Positions 6,703 through 16,151 of a DNA stretch of 46,014 bases are shown in pieces. The stretch covers positions 1 to 46,014 of the forward strand of contig JACRCI010000047.1 in the NCBI GenBank assembly GCA_016219105.1, given 5' to 3'. The position numbers were made by a program, and so were the translations under genes. Each line of letters begins with the position of its first letter. Within the stretch, counting starts at the first letter, position 1. This DNA comes from Deltaproteobacteria bacterium (lineage in GTDB: Bacteria > Desulfobacterota > GWC2-55-46 > DRQE01). The notes below the pieces were generated by a model. That model was not told the origin of the DNA. It saw only the letters and a list, made by a program, of their open reading frames with translations, and searched no databases.

Positions 6703-8348
6703 GACGCCGGATTCCTCCCTTCATCATCCCTTTCCTCATCGCCGCCGTCATGACGCAGGCGGCCCCGTGCCTCTCGGAGGATGCGGCTGGAAAGGCCCTT
6801 TTTACGGTATTGGACGAGGCGGAGAAAAACGCCCCGACGGACCGGACTATCGAAAAGATCGAGGGCTTCATCCGGAGCTACCCCCTCTCAAGCGTGACCG
6901 ACGAGGCCATCGAGAGGGTCGCGTCCATGCTCGTCCAGAAATCCGATTTCCGCGAGGCCGCCGTGTACTACCAGAGGCTTCTAATGGACTTTCCGGCGAG
7001 CCGCTACAAGATAGACGCCCTCTACGGACTCGGATACTGCCGGTACAGGCTGGGGGATGCGCGGGAGGCGAAGTCCTCCCTCGATGCGGTCGCGTCGAAC
7101 CCGGACGCCTCGGTGACGCAGAAGGTAAAGGCACGGAGAATCCTCGACACGATAAGATACGCCGAGGCCCCCGGCCGCGCCCGAAAAACCGCCATAGCCG
7201 CCGTGCTTCCGCTTAAAGGGGAATATTCGGCCTACGGCGAAAACACCCTGAGGGGGATACTGCTCGCCGCCGGTGTTTTCGGGAAGGGCACGGACATGGG
7301 CGTTGAGATACGGGTGGAAGACAGCGGGGAATCGGAAAGGGAGACCGAAAAGACCATTGAGAGGCTCGGCGCGGAAGAAAACGTGGTGGCCGCGGTCGGC
7401 CCGCTTTTGAGCTCGACCGCCACGGCGGCGGCGCGGGAGGCGCAGAAAAGGAAACTCCCGGTCATAGTCCTGTCGCAGAAGGAGGGCATACCCCAGACCG
7501 GGGACTACGTGTTCAGGAACTTCCTTACCCCGAAAGAACAGGCCATGACCGTGGCGGAATACGCCGCGAAGACCCTCGGCATAAGGAAATTCGCCGTGCT
7601 CTATCCCGAAAACTCCTACGGGATCGAGCTGGCCGGACATTTCATGGCGGCCGTTAAAGACCACGGCGGGCTTATAGTCTCGGAAATTAAGTATCAGCCG
7701 GGCACGAAGGACTTCAACTCCGAGATAAAGACGCTCTTCGGCATAAAGGTTAAAGAGGAACTCGTCGGCCGCAGGCGCGTTACCGAATACACGCCCACCG
7801 TGGACGTCGAGGCCCTCTATATACCCGACTATTATTCAACGGTCATCCAGATCGCCCCGTACCTCGCCTACCACAACATCAAAGACGTCCAGCTCCTCGG
7901 GTCAAACGGCTGGAACTCCCCGGAGCTTCTGAAACTCGCCGGAGATTACGTCGAGGGGGCCGTCTTCGTGGACGGGTTCTTCACGGCGAGCAGAAGGAAA
8001 GGCGCAAGCCTGTTCCGGGACATGTTCGTGAAGGCATACGGCAGCCCGCCGGGCATACTCGAGGCCGAGGCCTACGACTCCACGATGCTCATACTCTCGG
8101 CGCTTAAAGGCGGGGCCGTTGACCGCGGTGCCGTGAGGGCCTACCTGTCGGACACGGGCCAGTTCGAGGGGGCCACCGGCCGCATGAGATTCGACCCTGA
8201 CGGCGAGGCGGTAAAGGAGCTTTTCTTGCTGAAGGTCGTCAAAGGCGCCATAACGGAGGTGGAAAACCCCGGCGGCCAAAACACCCTCCCGGGCGCCACC
8301 CGGAGTACTCCAAAGACTACTCCAAGCATCGCTCCGGCGAGGCAGTAA
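6699..8348 (+). CDS. Secreted TPR-plus-periplasmic-binding (LpoA-like) protein
   Basis: This 549-residue protein starts with a signal peptide (about 1-26, IPPFIIPFLIAAVMTQA). TPR/outer-membrane-lipoprotein-like repeats occupy about 40-150 (AAVYYQRLLMDFPASRYKIDALYGLGYCRYRLGD). A type I periplasmic-binding fold covers about 165-520, including a VLPLKGEYSAYGENTLRG opening and SQKEGIPQTGDYVFRN. The order of domains resembles LpoA, the activator of penicillin-binding protein 1A, and Leu/Ile/Val-binding proteins. The role here is inference. It overlaps dnaJ by ATGA and so is probably co-transcribed with the chaperones. The C-terminus is a low-complexity PTT-rich tail. Confidence 0.75.
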   Translation: MRRRIPPFIIPFLIAAVMTQAAPCLSEDAAGKALFTVLDEAEKNAPTDRTIEKIEGFIRSYPLSSVTDEAIERVASMLVQKSDFREAAVYYQRLLMDFPASRYKIDALYGLGYCRYRLGDAREAKSSLDAVASNPDASVTQKVKARRILDTIRYAEAPGRARKTAIAAVLPLKGEYSAYGENTLRGILLAAGVFGKGTDMGVEIRVEDSGESERETEKTIERLGAEENVVAAVGPLLSSTATAAAREAQKRKLPVIVLSQKEGIPQTGDYVFRNFLTPKEQAMTVAEYAAKTLGIRKFAVLYPENSYGIELAGHFMAAVKDHGGLIVSEIKYQPGTKDFNSEIKTLFGIKVKEELVGRRRVTEYTPTVDVEALYIPDYYSTVIQIAPYLAYHNIKDVQLLGSNGWNSPELLKLAGDYVEGAVFVDGFFTASRRKGASLFRDMFVKAYGSPPGILEAEAYDSTMLILSALKGGAVDRGAVRAYLSDTGQFEGATGRMRFDPDGEAVKELFLLKVVKGAITEVENPGGQNTLPGATRSTPKTTPSIAPARQ

Positions 8349-8364
8349 AAGACACACTTACCAT

Positions 8365-8393
8365 TTGCAGATTTTTTCCTTTTAGGTTATACT
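8365..8393 (+). promoter_or_regulatory. Promoter for dksA-like gene, probably leaderless
   Basis: TTGCAG (8365-8370), a 17-nt spacer and TATACT (8388-8393). The start codon begins six bases after the -10 box, so transcription is expected to begin at or next to the ATG. There is no Shine-Dalgarno sequence. Confidence 0.6.
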
Positions 8394-8399
8394 GGATGG

Positions 8400-8765
8400 A
8401 TGAATAACGACAGACTTGAGCACTTCAGGGATATCCTTAATTCCACCCTCGAAGGGTTGCTCCAGGACGCAGAGCGCACCGTAAGCGGGATGAACAGAAC
8501 CACCGATGAGCACTTCCCGGACCCGACCGACCGGGCCTCTCACGAGACCGACAGGAATTTCGTTTTAAGGGTCAAGGACAGGGAAAGGAAACTCGTCGCC
8601 AAGGTTAAAGACGCCCTCAAGAGGATAGAGGACGGCACCTACGGCATCTGCGAGGAGTGCGGCGAGCCTATCTCCGAGAAAAGGCTCGCTGTCAGGCCGG
8701 TTACGACCTGCTGCGTTGAATGCAAGAAGGAAGAAGAGGAACTTGAGAGGCAAAGGGGCGCGTAA
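8400..8765 (+). CDS. DksA/TraR-family C4 zinc-finger protein
   Basis: This 121-residue protein belongs to the family that enters the RNA polymerase secondary channel and mediates the stringent response with ppGpp. A coiled-coil N-terminus carries the acidic tip motif DPTDRA (D41, D44, A46), matching DxxDxA of DksA. A zinc finger follows, with C84 and C87 (CEEC) paired with C105 and C108 (CVEC), ahead of a short helical end. Shorter than E. coli DksA (151) but usual for the group. It has its own promoter with no 5' leader. A perfect GCGCGTAA/TTACGCGC inverted repeat straddles its stop codon (8758-8780). Confidence 0.88.
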   Translation: MNNDRLEHFRDILNSTLEGLLQDAERTVSGMNRTTDEHFPDPTDRASHETDRNFVLRVKDRERKLVAKVKDALKRIEDGTYGICEECGEPISEKRLAVRPVTTCCVECKKEEEELERQRGA

Positions 8766-8780
8766 CCTGACTTTACGCGC
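8758..8780. other. Palindrome across the dksA-like stop codon
   Basis: GCGCGTAA and TTACGCGC form an 8-bp stem with a 7-nt loop. No T-run follows on either strand, so it is at most a stability hairpin. Confidence 0.4.
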
Positions 8781-8854
8781 TTGCGGCGGCATTTATGCCC
8801 CATGGCCCCGCTAAACCCGCCGAGGCCCAGTGACCTGTCGTGTCCTCATCCATG

Positions 8855-8875
8855 CCCGCACTCCGTCCCCGACGG
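8855..8875 (-). repeat. Degenerate 21-nt hairpin repeat (intergenic)
   Basis: On the minus strand: arm CCGTC, loop GGG, arm GACGG, tail AGTGCGGG. The stem is intact and the tail has diverged. The rest of the dksA-galT gap (8781-8918) holds nothing else I can name. Confidence 0.35.
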
Positions 8876-8918
8876 CCCGGCGGCCGGCTCAAAAAACAGG
8901 AAAGGCGTTTAAAACACC

Positions 8919-9923
8919 ATGCCTGAACTCAGAAAAGACCCGATAATCGGAAGGTGGGTTATAATCTCCACCGAACGCGGGAAGCGGCCCGCGGATTTCG
9001 TCGTTACCCCGCCGCCCCTGAAGGGCGGCATGTGTCCGTTCTGCCCCGGCAACGAGGGCATAACCCCCAAGGAGATAATAGCCTACCGCGTGGACGGGGG
9101 GAGCAAGCCAAACACGCCCGGCTGGCACATAAGGGTCGTGCCGAACAAATACCCGGCGCTCAGGATCGAAGGCGACCTCAACAGGGCCGGCGAGGGCGTT
9201 TACGACAGGATGAGCGGCATAGGCGCTCATGAGGTGATAATAGAATCCCCCAACCACAAGGACGTGCTCTCGACCCTGTCCCCCAAACAGTTCGAGGAGG
9301 TGCTCTGGGCCTACCGCGACAGGATAATAGACCTTAAAAAGGACTCAAGACTGCGTTACATACTCATATTCAAAAACCACGGCGAGGCGGCCGGGGCGTC
9401 CCTCGAACACACCCACTCGCAGCTCATCGCCCTGCCGATCATACCCAAACGCGTCAGCGAGGAGCTCGACGGCTCGCTCGAGTACTACAATTACAAGGAG
9501 CGGTGCGTTTTCTGCGACATAATCAGACAGGAGACAATGCAGGGGGTTCGGGTCATAACGGAAAACCAGGACTTCCTCGCCGTCACTCCATACGCCCCGA
9601 AGTCCCCGTTCGAGGTATGGATACTGCCAAAGTTCCACGAATCTCATTTTGAGAACTCGCAGAAGCACCACTACGAAAACCTGGCCGTGCTTTTCTCCGA
9701 CGTCTTGAGGAGGATGGACAAGGTGCTGAGTTCCCCTCCATACAACTTCATACTTCATACCGCGCCCGTCAAAAACGGCGACTCCATACCGCACTACCAC
9801 TGGCACTTCGAAATAATGCCCAAGCTCACAAAGACCGCCGGATTCGAGTGGGGATCAGGTTTTTACATAAACCCCACCCCTCCGGAAGAGGCCGCGACCT
9901 TCCTGAGGGAGGCAAAGGTTTAA
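8919..9923 (+). CDS. galT: Galactose-1-phosphate uridylyltransferase
   Basis: The enzyme transfers UMP between UDP-glucose and galactose-1-phosphate (Leloir pathway). The 334-residue protein has an N-terminal CPFC zinc pair, the catalytic HTHSQ motif (H164, H166, Q168) within EHTHSQLIALP, a second CVFC pair and the closing HYHWHFEIMP motif of the second HIT-like half. AGGAAAGG lies about 15 nt before ATG 8919. No galE or galK is nearby; in many bacteria such stand-alone GalT proteins serve nucleotide-sugar supply, which is inference here. Confidence 0.92.
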   Translation: MPELRKDPIIGRWVIISTERGKRPADFVVTPPPLKGGMCPFCPGNEGITPKEIIAYRVDGGSKPNTPGWHIRVVPNKYPALRIEGDLNRAGEGVYDRMSGIGAHEVIIESPNHKDVLSTLSPKQFEEVLWAYRDRIIDLKKDSRLRYILIFKNHGEAAGASLEHTHSQLIALPIIPKRVSEELDGSLEYYNYKERCVFCDIIRQETMQGVRVITENQDFLAVTPYAPKSPFEVWILPKFHESHFENSQKHHYENLAVLFSDVLRRMDKVLSSPPYNFILHTAPVKNGDSIPHYHWHFEIMPKLTKTAGFEWGSGFYINPTPPEEAATFLREAKV

Positions 9924-9960
9924 TCCCGCGGTGCGGGCTTAATTCCCCGACGTCATAACC

Positions 9961-11223
9961 ATGGGATACGACATACTGAGCAGGGTAATAGAGCTGACCG
10001 ATTCCGACTTCGCCCTCGATGTGAAGCTGAGGAAGGTGGCCGGGCTTCTCGCCAGACAGCTCCCGGTAGACGGCTGCGAGGTATACCTCTGGGACAGGAA
10101 AGACAGGCGTTTCAGGGCCACGGCCCATGGGCGCGGCGGCGCGGTCGAAGCCTACGGGGAAAAACAAGGCCTGCCGGGGCGCGTGAAAAAAACCGGGAGG
10201 GCAATCGAGGTCTCGAAAAAAGACCCTGAAAGCTGCCGGGGCGGAGGCGTCGAAGACATGGGTCTCAGGGGTTTCAGGGGCGCCATGGTCTACCCCCTCA
10301 GGGACGGAAAAGAATGGTACGGGGTCCTTTACCTCAAGACCGAGCGTAAATCCCTTCTGCCCGGAAGAAGAAAAAAGATGATAGGGGTCATCTCAAAGCA
10401 GATTGCCTCGTCCATCAAGAGTGAACGGAACTACGTAAGGCTCAGGAACGCCTACAATAAACTCAAAGACCTGCAGGTAAGGCTGGTGAACGCCGAGAAA
10501 CTCATGGCCCTCGGCGAGCTTTCGGCCTCGCTCGCCCACGAGATAAGAAACCCGCTCGTATCCATAGGCGGTTTCGCGGCGAGGCTCAGGAAAAAAATCG
10601 AACCCGGCTCCCCCCACCTCCCCTATGTGGAGCACATCTCGAAACAGGTCACGAGGCTTGAGGAGATAATAAACGACATCCTCAACTTCGCCGAGCACAG
10701 GGAAATGAAGCTCAACGTCGCGGAGGTGAACGCGGTCGTCGAGGACGCGCTGTGGCTCTTCGAGGAGGCGTGCCATAACCAGAAGATAAAGGTGGTGAAG
10801 GCCTTATCGAAGGAGCCCATGCCGGTCGTCGCGGACGCGCACCAGCTCAAGATTGCCTTTGACAACCTCATAGCAAATGCGATACAGTCCATGGAGCACG
10901 GCGGGAAGCTCACCGTGAGGACCCGCAGGGAAAACGACCTGGGGGTAGTTGACATAACCGACAGCGGCGGCGGGATAGAGCCTGGCATAATAGGCAACAT
11001 ATTCAACCCCTTCTTCACCACCAAGAAAACCGGCACGGGACTGGGGCTTACTATAACGCATAAGATAATAACGCGGCACAGGGGCGTTATAGACGTGGCC
11101 AACGACTACGGCAGGGGCATAACCTTCACGGTAAAACTGCCGTGCACCGACGCGCGCGGAACCCTCCCGCCCGGTGGAGAGCGGGGCATGAAATCATCTA
11201 TCGCGGGAGTTTTGGCGCCATGA
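9961..11223 (+). CDS. GAF-domain sensor histidine kinase
   Basis: A soluble 420-residue kinase. An N-terminal GAF domain (about 20-150, VDGCEVYLWDRKDRRFRA to GVLYLKTE) is followed by a HisKA dimerisation helix with the phospho-accepting H193 in LAHEIRNPL. The HATPase domain shows NAIQSM, DSGGG, FFTTKKTGTGLGL. No membrane segments are present, so the signal is cytoplasmic. The stop codon overlaps the ATG of the single-domain receiver next to it (ATGA at 11220-11223), making this a cognate pair with an epimerase as third member. Confidence 0.9.
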   Translation: MGYDILSRVIELTDSDFALDVKLRKVAGLLARQLPVDGCEVYLWDRKDRRFRATAHGRGGAVEAYGEKQGLPGRVKKTGRAIEVSKKDPESCRGGGVEDMGLRGFRGAMVYPLRDGKEWYGVLYLKTERKSLLPGRRKKMIGVISKQIASSIKSERNYVRLRNAYNKLKDLQVRLVNAEKLMALGELSASLAHEIRNPLVSIGGFAARLRKKIEPGSPHLPYVEHISKQVTRLEEIINDILNFAEHREMKLNVAEVNAVVEDALWLFEEACHNQKIKVVKALSKEPMPVVADAHQLKIAFDNLIANAIQSMEHGGKLTVRTRRENDLGVVDITDSGGGIEPGIIGNIFNPFFTTKKTGTGLGLTITHKIITRHRGVIDVANDYGRGITFTVKLPCTDARGTLPPGGERGMKSSIAGVLAP

Positions 11224-11582
11224 AAAAGAGGGTGCTTGTAGTTGACGACGAAGAGGGCATAAGGCTCCTCTACAAGGAAGAACTCGAGGAAGAGGGATGC
11301 AGCGTGGAGCTTGCCGCATCCGGCGAGGAGGCGTTGAAAAGGCTTGAGGCAAGCAGCATAGACTTGGTGCTCCTCGACATAAAGATGCCGGGCATGGACG
11401 GGGTCGAGGTCTTGAGGAAGATCAAGGAAAAATGGAAGGACCTTCCGGTAATACTCTGCACGGCCTATCCGCATTACAAGCAGGACTTCGGCACGTGGGC
11501 GTCGGACGCCTATGTGGTTAAGTCCTCGGACCTGAGGGAACTCAAGGAAAAGATCAAGGACATCCTTCAGAGAAAGGCATGA
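11220..11582 (+). CDS. Single-domain response regulator
   Basis: This 120-residue CheY-like receiver has no output domain. The acidic pair is D9/D10, the phosphorylation site D53 (LLDIKMPG), the switch threonine T81 and the conserved lysine K101 (VVKSS). ATG 11220 is chosen because it overlaps the kinase stop as ATGA; a longer frame back to 11142 would lie inside the kinase. Its partner is almost surely the upstream kinase. With no DNA-binding part it must act by protein contact or as a phosphorelay step. Confidence 0.9.
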   Translation: MKKRVLVVDDEEGIRLLYKEELEEEGCSVELAASGEEALKRLEASSIDLVLLDIKMPGMDGVEVLRKIKEKWKDLPVILCTAYPHYKQDFGTWASDAYVVKSSDLRELKEKIKDILQRKA

Positions 11583-12466
11583 TACTCGTCACAGGCGCAA
11601 CGGGCTTCGTGGGAGGCAGCCTCGTGAGGGAGCTTCTCAAGAAAGGCTACGGAGTCAGATGCCTCGTGAGGGACGCCCAGAGGGGCTTGAGGCTCAAGGA
11701 ACTCGGGTGCGAGTTAAGACGGGGCGATGTAAGGGAATTGGATTCGGTCGTTGAAGCCCTTGATAAAAACACGGACACCGTAATACACCTGGTCGGGATA
11801 CTCGCCGAGGCGCGCGGATCGACGTACAGGGACATTCACGTGGCGGGGACATCGAACGTCCTTACGGCCTGCAAGATGCGCGGCGTCCGCAGGGTCATTC
11901 ACACAAGCGCGCTCGGCGCTCGGCGCGACGCACGAAGCCGATACCACAGGACGAAATGGGAGGCCGAAGAGCTTGTAAGAAATTCCGGGCTTGAATATAC
12001 CATATTCAGGCCGTCAGTCATATTCGGCGGCGCCGACAGATTCACCAACACGTTCGCCCGATTCATAAGGATGTTCCCGGTCGTGTTCGTGCCTGGCAAC
12101 GGAGGTAATCTCATGCAGCCGGTGTTCGTCGAAGACCTCTCGAGGATGATGCGTGAAAGCATCGTGAAAAAAGACGCCGCCGGGAAAACATACGAGGTCG
12201 CCGGGCCCGAACGATTTTCGTTCGACGAAATAATAGACAGGATCGCGCAAACGCTTGGACGGCGGGTTTTAAAGGTCCACATACCGCTTGTCCTTATGAA
12301 GCCGGGGGCGCTCATGGCGGAGATGCTATTTTCAAAGCCTCCGCTGTCGAGGGACTCCCTCCTCATGCTCGAAGAGGACAACGTAACGGACGATGATTCT
12401 ATCGAGCGGGTATTCGGCATAAAACGCACGGGCCTTACGGAGGGGATGAGGAGTTACCTGCATTAG
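11579..12466 (+). CDS. NAD(P)-binding epimerase/dehydratase (atypical SDR, NDUFA9-like)
   Basis: The 295-residue protein opens with the Rossmann signature VTGATGFVGG (residues 4-13) and continues as an extended/atypical short-chain dehydrogenase (VIHLVGILAEARGSTYRDIHVAGT, HTSALGA, YHRTKWEAEELVR with the YxxxK-like pair). Members related to complex I subunit NDUFA9 and to quinone or sugar-nucleotide metabolism share this layout. The substrate cannot be told. ATG 11579 overlaps the receiver stop (ATGA), so it is the third gene of the kinase operon. Confidence 0.8.
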   Translation: MILVTGATGFVGGSLVRELLKKGYGVRCLVRDAQRGLRLKELGCELRRGDVRELDSVVEALDKNTDTVIHLVGILAEARGSTYRDIHVAGTSNVLTACKMRGVRRVIHTSALGARRDARSRYHRTKWEAEELVRNSGLEYTIFRPSVIFGGADRFTNTFARFIRMFPVVFVPGNGGNLMQPVFVEDLSRMMRESIVKKDAAGKTYEVAGPERFSFDEIIDRIAQTLGRRVLKVHIPLVLMKPGALMAEMLFSKPPLSRDSLLMLEEDNVTDDDSIERVFGIKRTGLTEGMRSYLH

Positions 12467-12478
12467 TTCTTTACATAA

Positions 12479-12554
12479 GGGGGGTTAGCTCAGTTGGGAG
12501 AGCGTCACGTTCGCAACGTGAAGGTCGCCGGTTCGACCCCGGTACCCTCCACCA
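12479..12554 (+). tRNA. tRNA-Ala, anticodon CGC
   Basis: The 76-nt cloverleaf has acceptor GGGGGGT against ACCCTCC, D arm GCTC/GAGC, anticodon stem TCACG/CGTGA with loop TTCGCAA (anticodon CGC, reading GCG), and T arm GCCGG/CCGGT with loop TTCGACC. Discriminator A and CCA are encoded. It starts 12 bp after the epimerase stop. Confidence 0.93.
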
Positions 12555-12583
12555 GAAGACCTGTCCCTGTGAAAACAGGGCGC

Positions 12584-12614
12584 AAGGGCTGCGGGGATTC
12601 CCTCAGCCCTTTTT
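12584..12614 (+). terminator. Rho-independent terminator after tRNA-Ala
   Basis: AAGGGCTG pairs with CAGCCCTT around a loop containing GGGGATTCCCT, and a run of T follows at 12610-12614. Confidence 0.75.
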
Positions 12615-12623
12615 AACATAGAA

Positions 12624-13199
12624 ATGACCGAAGACAAGAAAATCATCCTCGCCTCGGCCTCGCCACGGAGAAAAGAACTCCTGAAGGATATTTCAAGCTC
12701 ATTCGAGGTCCGCCCTGCGGATGTGGACGAAGGCGTCAGGGAGGACGAGTCTCCGGTCGGGCACACCCGCAGACTTGCCCGCGAAAAAACCGGCAAGGTC
12801 GGTGAAGGATTAAGCGGAGGCATTATAATAGGCGCTGACACCGTGGTGGTTATAGACGGGGAAATCCTCGGCAAACCCAAAGACACGGATGACGCAAGAA
12901 GGATGCTCGGAAGGCTCTCCGGAAAGGCCCACACGGTTGTAACCTCGTTCTGCATACTTAACGCCCGCACCAAAGAGACCATCGCAAAGACGGTTGAAAG
13001 CAAGGTGACGATGAGGAGGATACACGACGCCGAACTGGAGGAATATCTCGAAACAGGCGAGCCGCTCGACAAGGCAGGCGCTTACGCCGTGCAGGGCATC
13101 GGAGGAAAATTCATTGAAACGGTCAAGGGGTCATACACGAACGTCGTCGGTCTTCCGGTGGATGAAGTTAAAGAAGCGCTAAAAAAGATGGGACAATGA
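12624..13199 (+). CDS. maf: Maf-like nucleoside triphosphate pyrophosphatase
   Basis: Maf proteins hydrolyse non-canonical or modified NTPs (dTTP/UTP or m7GTP subgroups) to monophosphates. The 191-residue sequence carries the family pattern SASPRRKELL (11-20), the DTVV segment within IIIGADTVVVIDGEILGKP, and YAVQGIGGKFIETVKGSYTNVVGLP near the end. The YAVQGIGG form points to the YhdE/dTTP-type subgroup. The gene begins ten bases after the tRNA terminator and lacks a clear ribosome site. It converges with zupT. Confidence 0.92.
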   Translation: MTEDKKIILASASPRRKELLKDISSSFEVRPADVDEGVREDESPVGHTRRLAREKTGKVGEGLSGGIIIGADTVVVIDGEILGKPKDTDDARRMLGRLSGKAHTVVTSFCILNARTKETIAKTVESKVTMRRIHDAELEEYLETGEPLDKAGAYAVQGIGGKFIETVKGSYTNVVGLPVDEVKEALKKMGQ

Positions 13200-13225
13200 C
13201 GGCGATTCCGATTTTCTCCGTGTGC

Positions 13226-13987
13226 CTATCCCGCCAGCATTGCGAGGCTTGCGGCCATCACGATCATGCCCGCGATAACGCCGATTATAGCCACGTGCTC
13301 CTGCCTGTAGGAATGCGCAACGGGCAGGAGCTCGTCGAACGATATGAAGACCATGAACCCGGCCACCATGCACAGTATCCAGCCGAGCAGCCGTTCGGTT
13401 AAAAAAGGCATGAACACCATAGCGGCCAGGAACGCGCCCACCGGCTCGCTCACCCCCGAAAGGGCGGACCATTTGAACGCCTTCGCGGCGCTTTTCGTCG
13501 CGGCGTAGACCGGGACCGCCACGGCTATACCCTCGGGGATGTTGTGTATGGCCACGGCCACCGCGAGCGCAATCCCCATATCCGTGCTCTTCAGCGTCCC
13601 GGCGAACGTGACCATGCCCTCGGGGAAGTTATGTATGGCGATGCCGAGGGCGACAAGTACTGAGGCCCTTTTAAGGCGCCCGCCGTCGTCCCCGTATGAT
13701 TCGAGTATGTAGATATGGGGCAGACACATATCTATCGCCAACATCAGGAATATCCCGAGGAAAAAGGCCGCGTGCGCGGTCGTAAAACCGAGGATGGAGA
13801 TGCCCTGCTGAAGGAGCTCCACGAACGACACGAGCACCATCACCCCGGCCGAGAAACCGAGCGTGAAGGCCATGTACCTGGGCCCGGGGTTTCTGTAGAA
13901 GACGGCTATCGCGCTCCCGATCGTGGTTGAGAGGCCGGCAAATGTCGTAAGCGCTATCGCGGTGTAAAAAGAGCCGTCGAACGTCAT
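13226..13987 (-). CDS. zupT: ZIP-family zinc/metal transporter (ZupT-like)
   Basis: This 253-residue inner-membrane protein has about eight hydrophobic segments. The two metal-binding signatures HNFPEGM and HNIPEGIA lie in the central helices, the hallmark of ZupT-type importers of Zn(II) and other divalent cations. I chose ATG 13987 (MTFDGSF), which has GGGGGAGG four bases upstream; the longer frame to 14095 would run into the ligA promoter. It is transcribed towards maf and away from ligA. Confidence 0.9.
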   Translation of the reverse strand: MTFDGSFYTAIALTTFAGLSTTIGSAIAVFYRNPGPRYMAFTLGFSAGVMVLVSFVELLQQGISILGFTTAHAAFFLGIFLMLAIDMCLPHIYILESYGDDGGRLKRASVLVALGIAIHNFPEGMVTFAGTLKSTDMGIALAVAVAIHNIPEGIAVAVPVYAATKSAAKAFKWSALSGVSEPVGAFLAAMVFMPFLTERLLGWILCMVAGFMVFISFDELLPVAHSYRQEHVAIIGVIAGMIVMAASLAMLAG

Positions 13988-14047
13988 TGCGCCTCCCCCC
14001 TCGTTAAGGAAAGTATATCCCCTCAAGCCTGCCGCAGTCAATCGCCG

Positions 14048-16119
<2,072 letters not shown>

Positions 16120-16151
16120 GCCGCGGGGCGTAACGCTCGGCGCACCCGCCG

